Source: Nonomuraea deserti
GTDB taxonomy: Bacteria > Actinomycetota > Actinomycetes > Streptosporangiales > Streptosporangiaceae
Length of the DNA stretch: 64,000 nucleotides
NCBI RefSeq assembly: GCF_004348685.1
Contig: NZ_SMKO01000010.1
Span: 54,991-118,990 of the forward strand
Direction of reading: 5' to 3'
Shown here: positions 17,462-25,223 of the stretch, piece by piece
Layout of the letters: every line of letters starts with the position of its first letter
Numbering within the stretch: position 1 is the stretch's first letter
The notes under the pieces: model-generated
Told to the model about the DNA's origin: nothing
The model's database searches: none
The model's input: only the letters and a program-made list of their open reading frames with translations
Made by a program: the position numbers and the translations under genes

Positions 17462-18456
17462 GCGAGCGGAGCGAATCCAGGGCCGGCCTGCTCGAACTCG
17501 ACGACCTCTCGGTGACCTACCGCATCGCCTCCGGCGAGGTGCCGGCCGTACGCGGTGTGTCGCTGACGCTCGACTCCGGAGCGGCGCTCGGAGTCGCCGG
17601 CGAGTCGGGGTCCGGCAAGTCGACGCTGGCCATGGCGCTGCTGCGGCTGCTGCCGCGGGACGCGCGCGTCGGTGGCCGGATCCTGCTCGACGGCGAGGAC
17701 GTGCTCACCATGAAGTGGGGACGCATGCGCGCCGTACGCTGGGCCGAGGCCTCGATCGTGTTCCAGGGCGCGCAGCACGGGCTCAACCCCGTGCGCAAGA
17801 TCGGCGACCAGGTCGCCGAGCCGCTGCTGGTCCACGGCCAGGCCAGGCCCGAGGCGGCCCGCAAGCGCGTGGCCGAGCTGCTCGACCAGGTCGGCCTGCC
17901 CACCTGGCGGGCCCGCAGCTACCCGCACGAGCTGTCGGGCGGCCAGCGGCAGCGCGTGATGATCGCGATGGCCCTTGCCTGCTCGCCCCGCCTGATCATC
18001 GCCGACGAGCCGACCACCGCGCTCGACGTCATGGTGCAGGCCCAGGTGCTCACCCTGATCAAGGACCTGGTCGCCGAGAACGGCATCTCGCTCATCATGA
18101 TCTCGCACGACCTGTCCGTCCTGGCCGACGTGTGCGACCGGCTCGCGGTCATGTACGCGGGCCGCATCGTCGAGCAGGGCCCGTCAGGCGAGGTGTTCCA
18201 CGACGCCAAGCACCCCTACAGCAAGGCGCTGGCGGCGGCGTTCCCGACGGTGGGCGACCCGGCCGCGCGGCTCGCGCCGAAGGGCCTCGGCGGCGACCCG
18301 CCGGACCCGATGCAGCTCCCGACCGGCTGCTCGTTCCACCCACGCTGCCCGGTCGCGCTCGACGAGTGCGCCACCCTCGACGTGGAGTTGTGGCCGGCCG
18401 GCGAGCGCCGCACGGCCGCCTGCGTACACGTCAGGGCGAAGGAGGAGGCCTCATGA
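17458..18456 (+). CDS. peptide ABC transporter ATPase, DppD-like
   Basis: 332 aa with Walker A GESGSGKST, signature LSGGQRQR, Walker B LIIADEPTTALD and the C-terminal Cys extension GCSFHPRCPVALDEC. Energises the importer with its DppF-like neighbour, to which it is coupled by an ATGA overlap. Confidence 0.92.
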   Translation: MSERSESRAGLLELDDLSVTYRIASGEVPAVRGVSLTLDSGAALGVAGESGSGKSTLAMALLRLLPRDARVGGRILLDGEDVLTMKWGRMRAVRWAEASIVFQGAQHGLNPVRKIGDQVAEPLLVHGQARPEAARKRVAELLDQVGLPTWRARSYPHELSGGQRQRVMIAMALACSPRLIIADEPTTALDVMVQAQVLTLIKDLVAENGISLIMISHDLSVLADVCDRLAVMYAGRIVEQGPSGEVFHDAKHPYSKALAAAFPTVGDPAARLAPKGLGGDPPDPMQLPTGCSFHPRCPVALDECATLDVELWPAGERRTAACVHVRAKEEAS

Positions 18457-19457
18457 CGGAGACGCAGGCCACGAAGGAGAAGGTCTCGACCGCGGGGCAG
18501 AACCTGCTGGAGGCCCGCGACCTGCACGTCGAGTTCGTCGCGCGCGGCCGCCGCGCCCGCGCGGTCGACGGCGTCAACCTGTCGATCGGCGAGGGCGAGA
18601 TCGTGGCCCTGGTCGGCGAGTCCGGCTGCGGCAAGACCACGCTGGCCCGCACCCTGCTCGGCCTCGAACGGCCCACCTCCGGCGAGGTCCGCTACGGCGG
18701 CACGGCGCTCGACTACGGCTCCAAGGCGCTCAAGGCCTACCGCAGGCAGGTGCAGCTCGTCCTGCAGGACCCGACGGGCTCGCTCAACCCCCGGCACACC
18801 GTCTACGAGGCCGTGGCGGAGGGGCCGCGCATCCACGGCCTGGCCGACGAGGAGACCGCCGTCGCCACGGCGCTGTCCAGAGCCGGGCTGCGGCCGCCCG
18901 AGCGGTTCTTCCTGCGCTACCCGCACGAGCTCTCCGGCGGCCAGCGGCAGCGCGTGGTGATCGCCGGCGCCCTCGCGCTCAACCCGCACGTACTGGTCGC
19001 CGACGAGCCGGTCGCGTCGCTGGACGCCTCCGTACGAGGCGAGATCCTCGCCCTGATGCTCAAACTGAGGGCGGACCTCGGCCTGTCGGCGCTGGTCGTC
19101 ACCCACGACCTGGGGCTTGCCTGGAACATCGCCGACCGGGTCGCGGTCATGTACCTCGGCAGGATCGTCGAGTCGGGGCCCGTGGAGCAGGTGCTGACCG
19201 CGCCGCGCCACCCGTACACGCAGGCGCTCATGTCGGTGTTGCCGGAGTCGCCCGAACGGGTGGTGCTGACCGGCGAGCCGCCCGACCCGACCAGGATCCC
19301 CGGCGGATGCCGCTTCCACGCCCGCTGCCAGGTGCTCGCCTCCGGCAAGGCGGCCGAGGCCGGGGTCGACGGCAAGTGCCGCTCGGAGCCGCTCGACGTC
19401 CTGCCGGCCGTCCCCGGGGCGCAGGCCGCCTGCCACTACGCGGACGTCGCCGGCTAA
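18453..19457 (+). CDS. peptide ABC transporter ATPase, DppF-like
   Basis: 334 aa, Walker A GESGCGKTT, signature LSGGQRQR, Walker B VLVADEPVASLD, and a C-terminal oligopeptide extension whose last Cys is displaced by a short insert (GCRFHARCQVLASGK then a Cys 12 residues later). Unlike the DppF-like subunit of the first importer it keeps the full extension. Last gene of the operon. Confidence 0.92.
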   Translation: MTETQATKEKVSTAGQNLLEARDLHVEFVARGRRARAVDGVNLSIGEGEIVALVGESGCGKTTLARTLLGLERPTSGEVRYGGTALDYGSKALKAYRRQVQLVLQDPTGSLNPRHTVYEAVAEGPRIHGLADEETAVATALSRAGLRPPERFFLRYPHELSGGQRQRVVIAGALALNPHVLVADEPVASLDASVRGEILALMLKLRADLGLSALVVTHDLGLAWNIADRVAVMYLGRIVESGPVEQVLTAPRHPYTQALMSVLPESPERVVLTGEPPDPTRIPGGCRFHARCQVLASGKAAEAGVDGKCRSEPLDVLPAVPGAQAACHYADVAG

Positions 19458-19499
19458 CTCGCGGGGCGCTCGGTTGCGTAGCATCGCGGCCCGGCGGTT

Positions 19500-19658
19500 G
19501 CGCGAGCGAATCCGAGTTGGCGGGCAGGTAGGGCGGGCGCGCACGGTCTGCGTGAAGCGGAAGCGTGGGCGCTGGTCGAGCACGATGACCTCTACTTCCA
19601 TGCCGCGGGGTTCGTACCAGAGGTTCACGGCAGAAGACTTACTGCGCTTATTGGACAT
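19500..19658 (-). pseudogene. truncated small conserved protein
   Basis: From the ATG at 19658 about 39 residues (containing VNLWYEPRGMEVEVIVLDQR) look like the start of a small conserved actinobacterial protein of unknown function that I recall only from general pattern. After RFTQTV the sequence becomes Arg/Pro-rich and the frame runs on through the antisense of the ATPase gene, so the natural end is gone. I treat it as a broken gene. The rest of the 423-base gap to the CHRD gene holds only that gene's leader. Confidence 0.35.
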
Positions 19659-19880
19659 AGGGCCGTAATTCGGTCACATGGGATCGGTCGCGTCGGCTGG
19701 AAGAGCCGGCAAATCCACGCCTCCAAGCATGACGTGTCAGGCGGCACAACGTCGTCGTCGGTCATATTGCGTCCTTGACGATTCCGGTCATGACAGCGCG
19801 GTTTCGACCCGATAGACGCCGGAAAGAAACGACTACGTACAGTGATGAATCGCTACTTATAGTCATCAAGGAGGCTTGCC

Positions 19881-20363
19881 GTGATCAAGCCAATCGTCCT
19901 AATTCCGGCACTCGCCGTAGCAGCGGTCGTCTTTCCCAGTACGGCCAGCGCAACCACGAGCCACACGCCGTCCAACCGGTTCGTCGAAATGACCGGAGAA
20001 CAGGAGGTTCCCGGTCCCGGCGATCCGGACGGTGTGGGAATCTTCGCCTGGAGGGTGAGCGGATCGTCACTCTGCTACGCCATCACCGCCCACAACATCG
20101 ACCCAGCGACCGCGGCGCACATCCACGAGGGCAGGGAAGGAGAGGCGGGTCCGATCGTGGTGACGTTGCAGGCGCCCACCGAGGGCTTCGCGAGCGAGTG
20201 CATCCGCGCCGTGAGGCGCCAGACAGCCGACAACGCCGAGACCACGCTGACCTTCGGCGAGCTGAAGGCCATCGCCCACAGTCCGAGGAAGTTCTACGCC
20301 AACGTCCACAACGAGGAATTCCCGGACGGCGCCATCCGTGGGCAGCTCGACGGTGCCGACTAG
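19881..20363 (+). CDS. secreted CHRD-domain protein
   Basis: 160 aa. Signal peptide (residues 1-24, ending TASA) followed by one CHRD domain (AHIHEG, NVHNEEFPDGAIRGQL are its landmarks). CHRD domains were defined in chordin and occur in many secreted bacterial proteins; function unknown. GTG start with a perfect AAGGAGG site seven bases before. AT-rich leader (TACAGT at 19838-19843 is a possible -10). Confidence 0.88.
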   Translation: MIKPIVLIPALAVAAVVFPSTASATTSHTPSNRFVEMTGEQEVPGPGDPDGVGIFAWRVSGSSLCYAITAHNIDPATAAHIHEGREGEAGPIVVTLQAPTEGFASECIRAVRRQTADNAETTLTFGELKAIAHSPRKFYANVHNEEFPDGAIRGQLDGAD

Positions 20364-20459
20364 GGCCGGTACGGAGTCGAGATCAGCGGGATCTGCCTGC
20401 GCTACGGTCTGTGATCCTGGGTGCCGCTGACCAACGTGTCATAGGCCGCCAAGCCTCGA

Positions 20460-20599
20460 AGGTCCCTGGCCCGACGCTTCCCGCGGTGCGTGGGGGTGAA
20501 CTGGTGCACGAGTTCAGGACCAAGGGGCCGGCCTGCTGGCGCACCGTGCAGACCACGTTGAAGGCCTCCTACGCCGACCACTATCGGCGGTGGCGGTGA
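20460..20599 (+). pseudogene. fragment of a Tn3-family transposase
   Basis: About 34 codons ending at the TGA at 20597-20599 read GELVHEFRTKGPACWRTVQ followed by TTLKASYADHYRR, which matches by eye a conserved internal segment of actinobacterial Tn3-family TnpA proteins (pattern LVHEYxTKGPxYRRTVQTTL-ASYTNHYR). Nothing else of the element, no terminal repeats and no resolvase are visible. A dead scrap of an old insertion in the 260-base gap between the CHRD gene and the response regulator. Confidence 0.55.
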
Positions 20600-20623
20600 A
20601 TCCGTCCACGCAGGTCCATGCGG

Positions 20624-21283
20624 CTAACCGAGGTCGGCGTCGTGCACCAGGATGGCCGCCTGGACCCGGTTGGCCAGGCCCAGCTTGGCCAGCACCCGGC
20701 TCACGTGCGCCTTCACCGTGGCCTCCGTCAGGCGCAGCTCGCGGCCGATCTCGGCGTTGGACAGGCCGCGGGCCACGGCCCTGATCACGTCCTCCTCCCG
20801 CCCGGTGAGTGCGGCGAGCTGCTTGCGCGCGGCCTCGGCGCGTGAGGGGGCGCGGTCCACGTACGAGGCCAGCAGGCGCTTGGTCACCGACGGGGAGAGC
20901 ATGGCCTGGCCGCCCGCGACCGTACGCACGGCGGCGGCCAGCTCCCTCGGCGGGGTGTCCTTGAGCAGGAACCCGACCGCGCCCAGGCGGAGCGCCTCGT
21001 GCACGTACTCGTCCAGGTCGAACGTCGTCAACATCACCAGCTTGGGCGGGTCGGGCACGGCCAGGAGCCGGGCGGCGGCGGTCAGGCCGTCCATGCCCGG
21101 CATGCGCACGTCCATCAGCACGACCTCCGGCCGCAGCCGCCGCGCCGCCGCCACGGCCTCGGCGCCGTCACGGGCCTCGCCGACGATCGCGATGTCACCG
21201 GCGGCCTCCAGGATCAGCCGCAACCCCGACCGGACGAGCTCCTCGTCGTCCACGACGAGCACCCGGATCACCGGAACCCCCAT
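20624..21283 (-). CDS. NarL/FixJ-type response regulator
   Basis: 219 aa. Receiver domain with acidic pair DDE near residue 12, phosphoacceptor Asp58 (VVLMDVRMPGMDG) and Lys in LLKD; C-terminal LuxR helix-turn-helix (LTGREEDVIRAVARGLSNAEI). Nineteen bases after the histidine kinase on the same strand, so a standard two-component pair. Targets not evident. Confidence 0.93.
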   Translation of the reverse strand: MGVPVIRVLVVDDEELVRSGLRLILEAAGDIAIVGEARDGAEAVAAARRLRPEVVLMDVRMPGMDGLTAAARLLAVPDPPKLVMLTTFDLDEYVHEALRLGAVGFLLKDTPPRELAAAVRTVAGGQAMLSPSVTKRLLASYVDRAPSRAEAARKQLAALTGREEDVIRAVARGLSNAEIGRELRLTEATVKAHVSRVLAKLGLANRVQAAILVHDADLG

Positions 21284-21302
21284 GCGCGGAAGGACGGGCG
21301 GG

Positions 21303-22448
21303 TCAAGCCGGAATCCTGGCGCTCACAAGGAAGCCGCCGCCGTCCTCGGGGTTGGTGCGCAGGGTGCCGCCGAGCAGCTCGACGCGTTCCCGCAGCCCGA
21401 TCAGGCCCCAGCCCGCGCCGGGCAGCTCCTCGTGCGGCGACCGCGGCGCCTCGTTGCGCACTTCCACCTCCAGCACGTCGGTCCCGAAGCGGATGCGCAC
21501 GTCCGCGCCGGCGTTCCCCGCGTGCTTGTGCACGTTGGTGAGCGCCTCCTGCACCACGCGGTACGCCGTCCGCTCCACGGTCGCCTCCACCGGCCGCGTC
21601 TCGCCCTCGTCGTGCCTGGTCACCGCGATGCCCAGGGCGCGGGTCTGGTCGAGCAGCCGGTCGAGGTCGTCCAGCGTGGGCGGCGGCCGGAGCGCGCTGC
21701 CCGTCGCGGCGGCGGGATCCGCACCCACCAGGTCGCGCGGGGGCGAGCGGAGCACCCCGAGCACGTCACGCAGGTTGGCCAGCGCCTCCCGACCGATTCC
21801 CGCGATCATGGCGGCCGACCGCGCGGTCCCGTCGTCGGCCGCCCGCATCTCCATCGCCCCTGCGTGCAGGACGATCAGCGAGACCCGGTGCGCGACCACG
21901 TCGTGCATCTCCCTGGCGATCCTGGCCCGCTCCTGAGCCCTGGCCTGCTCGGCGCGCATGACCTGCTCGCGCTCCAGCCGCTCGGCGCGCTCCCTGGCCG
22001 CTTCCAGCACCTCGCGTCTGGCGCGTACCCAGAGACCGAGCGCCAGCGGCAGCCCGATCACGGCCAGCGCCATGGCCACCGCGTTGGCCGGGCTGGCGGT
22101 GGCGAGCCGATGGGCGCCGTCCCGCCACTCGCCGACCAGCGCGGAGATCCCGCACACCGCCAGGCAGCCGCCGAGGTAGGCGGCGACGCCGCGGCTCCTG
22201 TCGAGCGTGAGGCCCGCGTAGTAGGAGGCGACCATGAGCGGCGGCCACATCACGAGCCCGGCGTACCCGACGGCGCCCACGACGGCCAGCGGCCACCAGG
22301 AGCGCCTGACCTGCCAGGCGGCCACACCCGCGGCGGCGGCGATCGCGGCCAGCACCGGGAGGGGCAGGCTCGACGGCACCCCGACCTGCCCGTGCACCAC
22401 GAGCAGCGAGGCGGCGAACACACCGGAGCCGAGCAGGACGAACCGCAT
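21303..22448 (-). CDS. sensor histidine kinase (HisKA_3 type)
   Basis: 381 aa. About five hydrophobic segments in residues 1-140 without a large extracellular loop, then the HisKA_3 box ARIAREMHDVVAHRVSLIV with His182, and a C-terminal HATPase domain ending with GWGLIGLRERVELLGG. ATG at 22448 chosen because the longer frame adds a non-membrane leader. Pairs with the regulator immediately downstream. Such intramembrane-sensing kinases often answer to envelope or antibiotic stress. Confidence 0.92.
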   Translation of the reverse strand: MRFVLLGSGVFAASLLVVHGQVGVPSSLPLPVLAAIAAAAGVAAWQVRRSWWPLAVVGAVGYAGLVMWPPLMVASYYAGLTLDRSRGVAAYLGGCLAVCGISALVGEWRDGAHRLATASPANAVAMALAVIGLPLALGLWVRARREVLEAARERAERLEREQVMRAEQARAQERARIAREMHDVVAHRVSLIVLHAGAMEMRAADDGTARSAAMIAGIGREALANLRDVLGVLRSPPRDLVGADPAAATGSALRPPPTLDDLDRLLDQTRALGIAVTRHDEGETRPVEATVERTAYRVVQEALTNVHKHAGNAGADVRIRFGTDVLEVEVRNEAPRSPHEELPGAGWGLIGLRERVELLGGTLRTNPEDGGGFLVSARIPA

Positions 22449-22513
22449 GTCCCCAGCGTATGGGGCGGCCGGCGAGATGGATGACGACGAAAGTAGTAAC
22501 CGCCGATCGTCGA

Positions 22514-23338
22514 TCAGGCGCGGAAGGCGTCGGCGTTCTCCGAGGCCCACTGGGCGAAGCCGCGCGCCTTCTTGCCGGTGACCTCACGCACGGTCGGCAC
22601 CACCGTGTAGCCGACCTCGGGGGTGTTGCCCAGCGCGTCGACCAGGAACTCGATGGTCTGCTCGCCCATGCCGTCGGCGGCCCACTTCGCCCTGGCCTCC
22701 TCGACCGTCAGCTCCACGAACTCGATGTCCTTGCCGATGGCGGACCCCAGGATCGCCACCTTCTCCTTGATGGTGATCGCCTCGGGTCCTGTCAGCGTGT
22801 ACGCCTTACCGCCGTGTCCCCCCTCGACCAGTACCTTCGCGGCCACGGCGGCGATGTCGCGCTCGTGCACCAGCGCGCTCAGCCGGTCGCCGAACGGCTC
22901 CTTGATGACGCCTTCCGCCCTGATCGAGTGGGCCCACCACTGCAGCGTGTTGGACATGAACTCGACCGGGTGGAGCAGCGTCCACTCCAGGTCGGACGCG
23001 GCGAGCGCCTGCTCCAGGGCGCCGTCCTCGCGCCCGCCGAGCACCGTGGCCCGCCGCACGCCCGCCTTGACGGCCAGGGCGACGAGCTCGGCGCCGTCGG
23101 GGAGGGCAGCGTAGTCGTCGCCCGCGAAGTTGATGAAGTGCACCCCGGTGACGCCGTCGAAGACGCCGTGCAGGGAGCGGGGATCGGCGAGGTCTCCGGC
23201 GACGACCTCGACGCCCTCGGGGAGGGAGGCCTTGGCGGGGTTCCTGGTGAGGGCCCGGACCCGCTGGCCGGCTTCGAGGAGCTCCTCGACGACGTGACGG
23301 CCGACGGTCCCGGTGGCCCCGGTGACGAGCATGGTCAT
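22514..23338 (-). CDS. NAD(P)H-binding NmrA-type oxidoreductase
   Basis: 274 aa. Glycine motif VTGATGTVGRHVVEEL at the N-terminus and the overall layout of NmrA/QOR2-like atypical SDRs (nucleotide-sugar-epimerase fold without the full catalytic triad). Well-formed promoter and repeated motifs lie upstream, and the expected divergent regulator is reduced to a stub. Function: probably a reductase responding to quinones or aldehydes, by family analogy only. Confidence 0.85.
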   Translation of the reverse strand: MTMLVTGATGTVGRHVVEELLEAGQRVRALTRNPAKASLPEGVEVVAGDLADPRSLHGVFDGVTGVHFINFAGDDYAALPDGAELVALAVKAGVRRATVLGGREDGALEQALAASDLEWTLLHPVEFMSNTLQWWAHSIRAEGVIKEPFGDRLSALVHERDIAAVAAKVLVEGGHGGKAYTLTGPEAITIKEKVAILGSAIGKDIEFVELTVEEARAKWAADGMGEQTIEFLVDALGNTPEVGYTVVPTVREVTGKKARGFAQWASENADAFRA

Positions 23339-23379
23339 GGCGAACCCCTCTGCGGTCTGGAACGGAATGTTCTGCTCTC

Positions 23380-23409
23380 ATAGTAGCAGAACGGAATAAT
23401 TCATTCCAA
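23380..23409 (-). promoter_or_regulatory. promoter of the NmrA-type gene
   Basis: On the minus strand TTGGAA (23404-23409) and TACTAT (23380-23385), spacer 18 bases, start codon 42 bases further. The spacer and flanks carry repressor-like sites: AACGGAAT repeated at 23361-23368 and 23390-23397, and GGAAT-AATTC-ATTCC at 23393-23407. Confidence 0.6.
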
Positions 23410-23420
23410 TAGGAGGAGAG

Positions 23421-23474
23421 ATGTCAGGGCAGCGCGCTGCCGGGCCGCGAAACGGGTCACGGCCCTGCGCATGA
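23421..23474 (+). pseudogene. stub of a lost divergent regulator gene
   Basis: A perfect ribosome site (AGGAGGAG) precedes an ATG that opens a 17-codon frame, MSGQRAAGPRNGSRPCA, before a stop. Position, operator-like repeats in the shared promoter and the basic N-terminus are what one expects for a TetR/MarR-type regulator divergent from the NmrA-type gene; everything after the N-terminus is missing. This reading is inference; it could also be a tiny leader peptide. Confidence 0.4.
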
Positions 23475-23512
23475 TCACGTCATGGCGGCGCCCCCGGTCC
23501 CAGAGCACGTCC

Positions 23513-23632
23513 TGGCCGGAAGGCGCTCGGTGGCGAGCTGGTTCGGAAGGGGCTCGTGCCGGGTTGGTTCGGAAGGGGCTCGTGCCGAGCTGAGTCGGAA
23601 GGGGCTCGTTCCTGGCTGGGTCAGAAGGCGCT
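23513..23632. repeat. 26-base tandem repeat at the 3' end of the MDMPI-type gene
   Basis: Five head-to-tail copies with period 26 starting at 23513, 23539, 23565, 23591 and 23617 (core TCGGAAGGGGCTCGTGCC); the outer copies are more diverged. The last copy contains the stop codon of the minus-strand gene (23621-23623). Read on that strand, the array continues the gene's terminal codons with the stop TGA changed to CGA. Period is not a multiple of three, so it is not coding. Confidence 0.85.
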
Positions 23633-24259
23633 TATCGTCGCCGGCGCGCGCTCGGCCCGGCTCAGGGTGCGGATGACCGCGGTGGCTCCGTGGCGGTGCA
23701 CGGCCAGCCGGGCCAGCAGCGCCACGACGGGCTCGTTGACGGCCGGCGGCAGCGCGGGGGTGTCCACGCCCACGCTGGCCGCCAGGTCGTCGGAGTGCAC
23801 GACCAGCTCCATCAGCCGGGTGAGCAGGAAGTCGTCCAGCCGGAGGCACCAGCCGGCCCAGGGCAGCATGACCACCCGGTCGGCCGGCTCCGCGGGCAGC
23901 GCGGCGCTCAGCCGGTCGAGCAGCGCCTGCGTCCTCTCCGCCAGCGCCGCGGGGCCGTCCGCCGCGACCGCCTCGCCACCGCGCCTGATGCTCACGTTGC
24001 TCTCGTGGTCGAGCCCGGCCTGCACCCACGGCGAGCGCGAATAGTGGTCGATGAGGTCGATGGGCTCCTGGACCTCGCCGTCGCCGGGGAGCACGTCGCC
24101 GACCCTGACGAGCTGGTGAGCCAGGTGTCCGGCCAGTCCCGAGACGCTGAACTCCGTCAGGGCGCTCGGCTTGTCCCACGACGCGCCCACGGCGGGATGG
24201 CGCAGGAGCGAGACCGCCGACGTCGCGGCCACCAGATAGGACTGCCGGATCTCCCCCAT
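23621..24259 (-). CDS. maleylpyruvate isomerase-family (mycothiol-linked) protein
   Basis: 212 aa with the MDMPI N-terminal four-helix domain: an early conserved His in SGLAGHLAHQ, a second motif ELVVHSDDLA. DinB-fold proteins of this family bind metal and use mycothiol, a thiol made only by actinobacteria. Start at 24259 (AAAGGGCGG before ATG) rather than the longer frame at 24313. The 3' end lies inside a minisatellite. Substrate unknown. Confidence 0.82.
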   Translation of the reverse strand: MGEIRQSYLVAATSAVSLLRHPAVGASWDKPSALTEFSVSGLAGHLAHQLVRVGDVLPGDGEVQEPIDLIDHYSRSPWVQAGLDHESNVSIRRGGEAVAADGPAALAERTQALLDRLSAALPAEPADRVVMLPWAGWCLRLDDFLLTRLMELVVHSDDLAASVGVDTPALPPAVNEPVVALLARLAVHRHGATAVIRTLSRAERAPATISAF

Positions 24260-24436
24260 TTGCCGCCCTTTCCCCGGATTCAGGTGGTACGCGCCAACAC
24301 TATCCGTTCTCACACGGGCTGCCGGATGCGGGAAGCCGCCTCCCGGCCAGGCCCTCCGAGCGGACCACCGGGCTGATCAACGAGGCCCGGCCAGGCTCAC
24401 GCAGGGCGCGGGTCGGGGGGACCTGGCCGGCAAGCT

Positions 24437-24451
24437 GAGGCGGCCCGCCTC
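24437..24451 (-). terminator. hairpin after the nucleotidyltransferase gene
   Basis: GAGGCGG-C-CCGCCTC, seven-base arms, part of a longer GC-rich region able to fold in more than one way, 20 bases past the minus-strand stop at 24471. The rest of the 157-base gap shows nothing else. Confidence 0.4.
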
Positions 24452-24470
24452 GCGCGCCCGGAGGCGGCCC

Positions 24471-25199
24471 TCATGCCAGGGCCTTCCTGATGGCCGACCT
24501 GACGAACGCCCGCGCCAGCCGCGCCCTCCTGAACCGGCTCAGCACCGGAGGCGGGGTGCCGTACCTGCGGGCGCGGACGTCTGCCACCACGTTCTCCGGC
24601 GCGCCCAGCCCGGCCAGCACGTCGAGGGCCTCGCGCTTGCTGATGAGGCGGCCCTCCCGCAGGGTGACCGTGGCCCTGGCGACCGTCAGCACACCCAGGT
24701 CCACCCAGACGTCCTGCAGCCAGCGCCGCCGCCCCTGGGCCTTGACCAGCCAGAAGTCCCGCAGGTCGGACCGGACGAACGTCTCCAGTTGCTCGTCCGA
24801 CACCGGCGGCAGCACCTCGCCGGGCGGCGGGCCGTACAACTGCCGGGGCGCGGTGTGCAGCTCGCGCCGCGTGACGGCGGTGACGGGGCGGCGGAATATG
24901 CGCTCGTGCGCCCACGTCACATGCTCGGCGGAGAGATCGTCCAGCTCCTGACGGGGCATGTAGGAGCAGTGCAGCAGGCCGGCGAGGGGCTGGTCGAGCG
25001 ACCGGTGGACGGCCTTGATGCGCCGCCACTGCTCCATCGTCACGGGCGAGTCGAGCACCGCGATCAGGTCGAGGTCGCTGCGGCCCGGCCGGTAGTCGCC
25101 GGCTCCCAGCGAACCGTGCGCCCAGAGCGCGACCAGAGGGACCGCCGGTTCGATCCTGTCGAGAAAATCCTTCAGCAGGCGTTCGGTCGCTGCGTGCAT
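24471..25199 (-). CDS. nucleotidyltransferase-domain protein (aminoglycoside adenylyltransferase-like)
   Basis: 242 aa. Nucleotidyltransferase core motif AHGSLGAGDYRPGRSDLDLI (GS...D-x-D) at about residue 30, with a C-terminal helical region as in AadA/DUF4111-type proteins. Could adenylylate an aminoglycoside or another small molecule, or be a house-keeping homologue; resistance cannot be claimed from sequence. The ATG at 25199 overlaps the divergent ATG at 25198 of the SDR leader within CATG. Confidence 0.75.
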   Translation of the reverse strand: MHAATERLLKDFLDRIEPAVPLVALWAHGSLGAGDYRPGRSDLDLIAVLDSPVTMEQWRRIKAVHRSLDQPLAGLLHCSYMPRQELDDLSAEHVTWAHERIFRRPVTAVTRRELHTAPRQLYGPPPGEVLPPVSDEQLETFVRSDLRDFWLVKAQGRRRWLQDVWVDLGVLTVARATVTLREGRLISKREALDVLAGLGAPENVVADVRARRYGTPPPVLSRFRRARLARAFVRSAIRKALA

Positions 25200-25223
25200 G
25201 ATGGCAACTATGATCGATCCACG
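25198..25223 (+). repeat. 26-base block shared by two SDR gene starts, copy 1
   Basis: The 26 bases at 25198-25223 are identical to those at 26209-26234. The block holds two in-frame ATG codons (offset 12) and has no Shine-Dalgarno sequence; flanking bases are also similar. It marks the two SDR genes as a duplication, or the block itself as conserved translation-start sequence. Confidence 0.75.

Noticed and set aside
23513..23632. CRISPR array
   Set aside because: Units follow one another with no spacers and no cas genes are present.
24471..25199. Self-resistance aminoglycoside adenylyltransferase of the cluster
   Set aside because: The fold is plausible but it lies outside the cluster operons, and no specific resistance signature can be read.
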